A DNA stretch of 64,000 nucleotides from Chamaecyparis obtusa. Lineage: Eukaryota > Streptophyta > Pinopsida > Cupressales > Cupressaceae. Positions within the stretch are counted from its first letter, which is position 1. Each line of letters opens with the position of its first letter. Shown here piece after piece: positions 59,066 to 64,000 of this stretch. The stretch covers positions 1,364,001 to 1,428,000 of the forward strand of contig BSBK01001158.1 of NCBI GenBank assembly GCA_027943335.1, in the 5' to 3' direction. The translations under genes were made by a program, and so were the position numbers. The notes under the pieces are model-generated. The model did no database searches and had not been told where the DNA came from. It saw nothing but the letters and a program-made list of their open reading frames with translations.

Positions 59066-59980
59066 ATCATCATCAATAATGGTATCAGTGATATCTTCTT
59101 CCTCAGCAATGTAGCAAACCTTCTTTCCTTTGTCATTATCATCTTGGTTATCTCTATTGTAATGTTGGTATCCTCTTTTGTATCTTCTCCCATAGCTTCC
59201 TTTAGATCAGTCTTTGGTTCTATCATCATCTTTCTTGTGTGGACATCTAACAGAAATGTGGCCAACTTATTTACAGTTAAAGCATGCTAAAGGTAATTTG
59301 CCTCTATACCTTCCTTTACCTTTAGGTAACCTTCTAGCCATAAGAGCTTCAAATTCATAAAGCTCATCATTAGTATTTCTATCACTATCATCCTTATTGT
59401 TATTTCTGCTACTAGACTTACCAATCTTTAGAGAAGTCATGAAAGTGGATTCAACATTGGGTACAATGCTATTATCATAATTGTTCAGTTCAAATGTTGT
59501 AAGCTTTCCAATCAGATTATCAAGAGTGACTATGTTATTAGGTGCTAACCTCGTTTCATGAATTGTAGATATTTTGATTGCATAGATAGGCAATAGGGTT
59601 CTTAGAATTTTGCTTACCACAGTGTCTTCATCAATAACTCCATCTAATGCTATAATAGCATGAACTAACTCTTTTATTTTATTTGTGTACTACACAATGT
59701 TTTCACCTTGTTTCATCTTCATGTCATTGAATCTTCCTCTCAAGCTTTCAGCTCTTGCATGTCCCTTAGTTGATTAAGAGTCAAGGGACCAGTGGGTGGT
59801 GCAAGGTATCCATTTGTCATCAGATCTAGGGCAGAATTCCCAATCCTGGATACATGCAGCTTCATTCAACTTTTTCATATTGTGAAGTTATCCTTGTTTA
59901 GCTTTGGCACTTCCCTCTTAAACATTTAGAGACCTTTGTGTTGAAGTCTTTAAAACTCTATTCCAAAAAACCATAGCTCT
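59066..59980 (-). pseudogene. gag: gag of H
   Basis: The segment from 59620 (SKILRTLLPIYAIKISTIHETR) leads to a zinc knuckle near 59282-59240 reading CFNCK-stop-VGHISVRCP, with an in-frame stop inside the knuckle. The stretch 59980-59640 looks coding, with stops, and its N-terminus differs from that of A and E. A Lys/Asp-rich linker connects to the protease. Confidence 0.7.
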
Positions 59981-59989
59981 AATACCAAT
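59976..59989 (-). promoter_or_regulatory. Primer-binding site of H
   Basis: Minus-strand ATTGGTATTAGAGC, one change from TGGTATCAGAGC, abuts the 5' LTR. Confidence 0.85.
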
Positions 59990-61469
59990 TGTTAGAATAA
60001 CTAAGAGGGGGGTGAATCAATTATGCACAATCCCAAATCAAAATGTATAATCCAACACAATTTACTTAAACTTCTACAGCTCAGTAACATAAAATACTTA
60101 TACTGTCTTTTATTTTACTGATTACCAGTCAATAGCATATAATGATTACCGATCAAATCTAACATGTAATATGAAAAGTATGATAACAAACAATCACCAC
60201 AATGAACACATAACACAAAAGATTTAACGTGGAAACCCTGTGAAGGGAAAAACCACCTGGGACCGGCAACCCAAAAATGTTCACTCTTCTAAAGTGAGGT
60301 CGGTGAAGACCCAACCTTGTTAAAGGTTACAAACACACTATTAGGTGTGACCTTGTTAGAGGATTTTAGACCAACCATTATCATCCAACCAGCATTCACT
60401 ATGGGGTTGACAGGATAACAGTTCTCATTCTATGAATGAAACATATAAGACTTTCAAGTCCACTCTATTAAGAGATTTCTCTATTTACAATGGTTAAAAT
60501 GTAATAGTAGTTTGATCTGATTACAATACAACTTCAATTTCATATGTTCAGATCTATATTACACTCTTTCAAATCCTTTGATCAGTATTACAATTTGGTA
60601 TCAATAATAATCAATGACTTACTCTCGCTCAGTAATAGGTTTCTGATGCTCGGTAAACTTTGTAGTTCGGTTCTCCTTAAAAAGTTTGATCAGGGATACA
60701 TGAAGTTTGTTCATGCGATAATTTTGTAGTCCTTCTTCTTTCGGCATTAGTTTCATAACGAAACTCTAGTATCTTAAATAGACAATTAAACCATTTTCTT
60801 TTCTCCATTAGATTTTGCCGCTTATTCTCCTTCGTTCATTTTATCACTTAAACATTCCTTGGCAGTTGTGCTAGTAACACATTTTGATTTCATCCTTTAG
60901 ATCTTCCTTGAATTATGCTAGCCATTGATCTTCGTAACAAACATTATCTCCATCACTGATTTTGATGTACTTTACAGCTCATCAATCCTTAACGGATAAA
61001 CTATTCATTTAGTTCCTTTTCTCTTGCTCAGTTAAAAAAGAAATGCATCGGTGAACACAAGCTCGGCTTATACTATTCTTGGTATACTACACTGCTCAGT
61101 GTATACTATGATGCTTCATCAACTGACCGCACTGCCTTGTGTCTTTTAGCTCTTTTCCTCATCATAGATGAATGAAACATAATCAAGTCAACAACATAAG
61201 GTCATAGACTCATCAACAAGTTACTCAATGTATTCCTTATCCTCATCTATCATATACATCTTCCTCATGTAGATATTTATGTTCTTCATCTCTTTTACTC
61301 CTTTTCTATAGATGTTTAGGTATAATAACTTAAAAAATAAGTGTTGTCAAACTAGTTGACATCAATGACAACATATTTCTAATTTAATCATATTACATAT
61401 CTAATCAGCAACTCGGTGATCTCTAATTAAAGATCTTCAATTAGGTTCTAAATTAGTTTTAGTTCATCA
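59990..61469 (-). repeat. 5' LTR of H
   Basis: Starts TGTTAGAATAACTAAG with a G6 tract and ends AGTTCATCA at the duplicated target. It is about 93% alike to 53885-55367. Confidence 0.92.
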
Positions 61470-61961
61470 CCTTCTTACTTGCATGTGTACACTCAAATAA
61501 TCTATGTCCTTCTTCTGCACAATTGTAGCAAGCTCCTCGAAAACCACCTCTGTTATAACCACCTCGATAGTTACTACCTCTGCCTCTAGATGAACTTTCA
61601 CCTTTCCACTCAGTCTTTCCTTTATCTAGCATTGTCTTATTAGGTTTAGGTCTACTATTTTCACCATAAGATCTACCTCTTCCTCTAGGCAATCTACCCC
61701 CTCTACCTCTTTGTCTTTTCTCATGTCTCTTGTTCAATTTCTCCTCAGCTTGCAATGCAAATTGATAAGCCTCTTCAATGTTCTCCAATTTGACCAAACT
61801 AATTTCTTCTTGGATGGAAACTCTCAAACCATTCAGGTATCTAGCTATTCTTTCCACATCATCTTCATCATGTCCAGATCTGATATCTAATTTATAGAAT
61901 TCCTCAGTATATTCTTTTACTGAGCTATCTTTCTGCCTTAAACTTTCCATTCACCTAATAA
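61470..61961 (-). pseudogene. gag: gag of G1, distal part
   Basis: The frame from 61950 (SLRQKDSSVKEYTEEFYKLD) covers the gag core (DVERIARYLNGLR, EAYQFALQAEEKLNKRHEK), an Arg/Gly-rich segment and an intact zinc knuckle CYNCAEEGHRLFEC (about 61545-61504). An in-frame TGA just upstream (from CGA by comparison with G2) and the insertion of G2 cut off its start. The 3' end is cut by H. Gag would assemble the particle. Confidence 0.85.
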
Positions 61962-62648
61962 TGCAGGAGCATCTTGGGTCCTTGGCAATCCTGTGTCACC
62001 AAAAACATATTTGAGTTTGTTTGTGTTGCTCAATTCCTACTTTGATCAAGTTGGTTTGGTGTTGCTTAGTTTCCTTTGTTCACCGGTGTTGGTTGGTTAT
62101 CTCTCTGGCACTTGGTAATTTCCCTAGCACTCAGTGATGCTTGTCTGGCACTCGGTTGGCTTTTCTTACTGACGGGTTTCTTTTAAGTTTCTATTGAGTC
62201 CAACTTGTGCATTTATTATGGGTTGTGGATTTGATGCTAGTATCCATTATTGGGAAGTGTGTGGACCTAGATCTGGTCATTCCTTCCATTGATTATGGAT
62301 CTAAAGGCCGACTCAGTTCAGTTGCCTCTTGTATAAATGTAGTTGTTTGGTTAGAGTTTAGGGGCAGGTTTTTGGGAGTCATTTTTAGAAGAAGTTTGAT
62401 AGAAGATAGAAGATTAGATTTTATCTATAGATCCTCACATGTTTTAGGACTTTTGTACTTGATTGTAATATCTGGCTGAAACTGAGAAGGCCTTATAGCC
62501 CGGCATGTATGAATCTATTTGAAGATAATATATGAATAATCCTCCAATTTCTCTCTCCCACTATGATGTTGTTGCTTCCATGTGTTGTTCAGTAGGGTGG
62601 TTCAGGTTAGGGTGTGCCATTCCTTGGCTGCTCATGCCTACTCTTGCA
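61962..62648 (+). repeat. 5' LTR of G2
   Basis: 687 bp, TGCAGGAGCATC to CTCTTGCA. TATA candidate TATAAAT at 62332-62338. Reverse-complement match to the G1 LTR (49714-50382), about 75-80% alike by eye. Confidence 0.85.
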
Positions 62649-62653
62649 CCAGG

Positions 62654-62664
62654 TGGTATCAGAG
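62654..62664 (+). promoter_or_regulatory. Primer-binding site of G2
   Basis: TGGTATCAGAG five bases after the LTR end, matching the initiator Met-tRNA type exactly over 11 bases. Confidence 0.85.
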
Positions 62665-62809
62665 TGAGGTGAGATCTAGATCTAGGTTTGTGAATCTAGA
62701 TTTGAAGGTTCCTTCTTGTGAAGCCCTAGTTGAATTGTTGTGGGGTAGCAGATTGCAATCTGACCTGTAGTTGCAAAGGGTTTTCAAGATGGTTTGTGGG
62801 AGCTAAGAT

Positions 62810-64000
62810 GTCGATCTAGGATTGGTAGACATATTGAGAAAACTTGTTGCTAGGTTAGAAGCTATTGAAACAGCCCAAAGAAGAGGAAGACATCTTGAAG
62901 ATGTTAGTGATGATGAAATTGAGGTAGAACAAGGTGATGTAGAACCTGCACCTATGATGGATTAGGGTGAAGAAAGATTATTGAAGGCTTTGACAAGTTT
63001 AAAGTCTACACCACACTTTAATCCTCTTGAGTATGGTGGAAAATTGGATTCTGATGAATTGGTGGATTGGATCACTGAGTATGAGAATATACCTAATGAA
63101 AAGAAGGTGAAAATTGCAATCACAAAGTTGAAAAGTCATACATCCTTATGGTGGGTACATCTATAGCTAGATAGAAAGAGGAAAGGAAAAGGAAAAATCA
63201 AGGTATGGAGTAAAATAGTGATTAAATTGAAAGGAAAGTTCTTACCTTGTGATTATCAGATTAACCTAGTTAGGCGAATGCAAAGTTTGAGGCAGAAAGA
63301 TAGCTCAGTAAAGGTTTATATTGAGGAATTCTATAGATTAGTTATCAGATCTGGACCTGATGAAGATGATGTGGAAAGAATTGCTAGATACCTAAATGGT
63401 TTGAGAGTTTCCATCAAAGAAGAAAATAGTTTGGTCAAATTGGAGAAAATCAAAGAGGCTTATCAATTTGCATTGAAAGCTGAGGATAAATTGAATAAGA
63501 GAAATGAGAAAAGATAAAGAGGTAGACGTGGTTGATTCCTAGAGGAAGAGGTAGATCTCATGGAGAAAATAGTAGATCTGAACCAAAAAAGACAACTCTA
63601 GATAAAGGCAAGACCGAGTGGAAAAGTGAAATTTCATCTAGAGGTAGAGGCAGTAACTATCGAGGTGGTTATAATAGAGGTGGTTTCTGAGAAACTTGTT
63701 ATAATTGTGGAGAAGAAGGATATAGATCATTTGAGTGTACACATGCAAGTAAGAAGGCTAGTAATAGTAGAAATGCTTTGGTGCAAGGAGAGTCACCGAA
63801 TGAACCTGAGAAGGAAAATAACTTGATGGTAAGAAGAGCACTTTGGAATGAAGATGAAAAGGAAGATCGGGTAAGGAAAAAAAATTTCAAGACCAGATGT
63901 AGAGTTTCTGATAAATTTTGGAAGGTAATTATTGACAATGGTAGCTCGGAGAATCTAGCATCTGAAGACATGGTCACAAAGTTGCAGTTGAAAAGATTGC
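62810..64000 (+). pseudogene. gag: gag and start of protease of G2
   Basis: A coding frame with stops and frameshifts: a coiled-coil-like start (LRKLVARLEAIETAQRR), LVDWITEYENIPNEKKVKIA, LRQKDSSVKVYIEEFYR, DVERIARYLNGLR, an Arg/Gly-rich part, and a zinc knuckle near 63702-63743 reading CYNCGEEGYRSFEC, where the His is Tyr. The protease motif near 63930-63960 reads IIDNGSSENLAS, with DNG for DSG. Both changes fit C-to-T/G-to-A decay. The rest is outside the window. Confidence 0.8.

Larger units (their letters stand above)
53885..61469 (-). mobile_element. H: full-length Ty1/copia element, youngest in the stack
   Basis: LTRs are 1483 bp (53885-55367) and 1480 bp (59990-61469), about 93% alike by eye. 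Perfect 5-bp target duplication CCTTC (53880-53884, 61470-61474) within gag of G1. Interior (minus): gag, protease, integrase, RT and RNase H, with a Met-type primer site and polypurine tract. Stop codons and a changed integrase Glu disable it. Confidence 0.93.
49714..64000 (-). mobile_element. G1: chromovirus (Ty3/gypsy with chromodomain), partial in window
   Basis: Reads minus, with 3' LTR 49714-50382, chromodomain, integrase, RNase H, RT and protease up to 53884, then (beyond element H) the distal part of gag at 61470-61961. gag is cut at 61961 by element G2, so the 5' gag, primer site and 5' LTR must lie right of the window. The LTR matches G2's LTR in reverse. It inserted into F. The reading order RT then RNase H then integrase defines gypsy. 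Confidence 0.88.
61962..64000 (+). mobile_element. G2: chromovirus in plus orientation, cut by the window end
   Basis: LTR 61962-62648, a 5-base gap, a Met-type primer site, then gag and the start of protease up to the window end. It is inserted into gag of G1 (opposite orientation, same family). The left flank is AATAA (61957-61961); the right target copy is out of view. Confidence 0.85.

Overview
The window looks like intergenic heterochromatin from a large plant nuclear genome. The evidence is Ty1/copia elements primed by initiator Met-tRNA, a chromodomain-bearing Ty3/gypsy (chromovirus) family, a gag-only gypsy-like element, and a plant-type LINE with endonuclease, reverse transcriptase and RNase H domains. 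The copies are old and deeply nested, which would suit a conifer-like genome, but the species cannot be fixed from sequence alone. I see no intact cellular gene and no rRNA, tRNA or CRISPR. Almost every coding region is a decayed transposon gene.

Layout. 1-2533 is AT-rich sequence ending in a fragment of a degenerate host-like gene. 2534-10094 is a complete 7.6-kb non-autonomous gypsy-like element (here G0, minus strand) with gag and protease-like regions but no polymerase; it split that host-like pseudogene, which resumes at 10095-11260. 12177-41340 is one Ty1/copia element (B, minus) expanded from about 6.5 kb to 29 kb by three insertions: a full copia element (A, 12670-19610, plus strand), a solo LTR (C, 20856-21983) and a large gypsy-type solo LTR (D, 23410-38025). 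D in turn carries an 11.75-kb LINE (25355-37104, minus). 42032-48973 is a second full element (E, minus) of B's family.

From 49359 to the end is a second stack. An A-family LTR (F, minus) was hit by a chromovirus (G1, minus, from 49714). G1 was hit by a copia element (H, 53885-61469, minus) and, within its gag gene, by a sister chromovirus in the opposite orientation (G2, from 61962). F, G1 and G2 all run off the right edge.

Boundaries were set by LTR comparison, TG...CA ends, primer sites, polypurine tracts and target-site duplications: GCCTA for A, TTCTC for D, CCTTC for H, a 12-bp repeat for the LINE, and 4/5 matches for G0, B and C. The most interesting signals are a hairpin with compensatory changes around a C/G tract near the LTR ends of several copia families, an unrecognised third ORF and a second RNase H segment in the LINE, a UAAUG stop-start overlap between LINE ORF1 and ORF2, and C-to-T/G-to-A type decay of catalytic codons in several elements.
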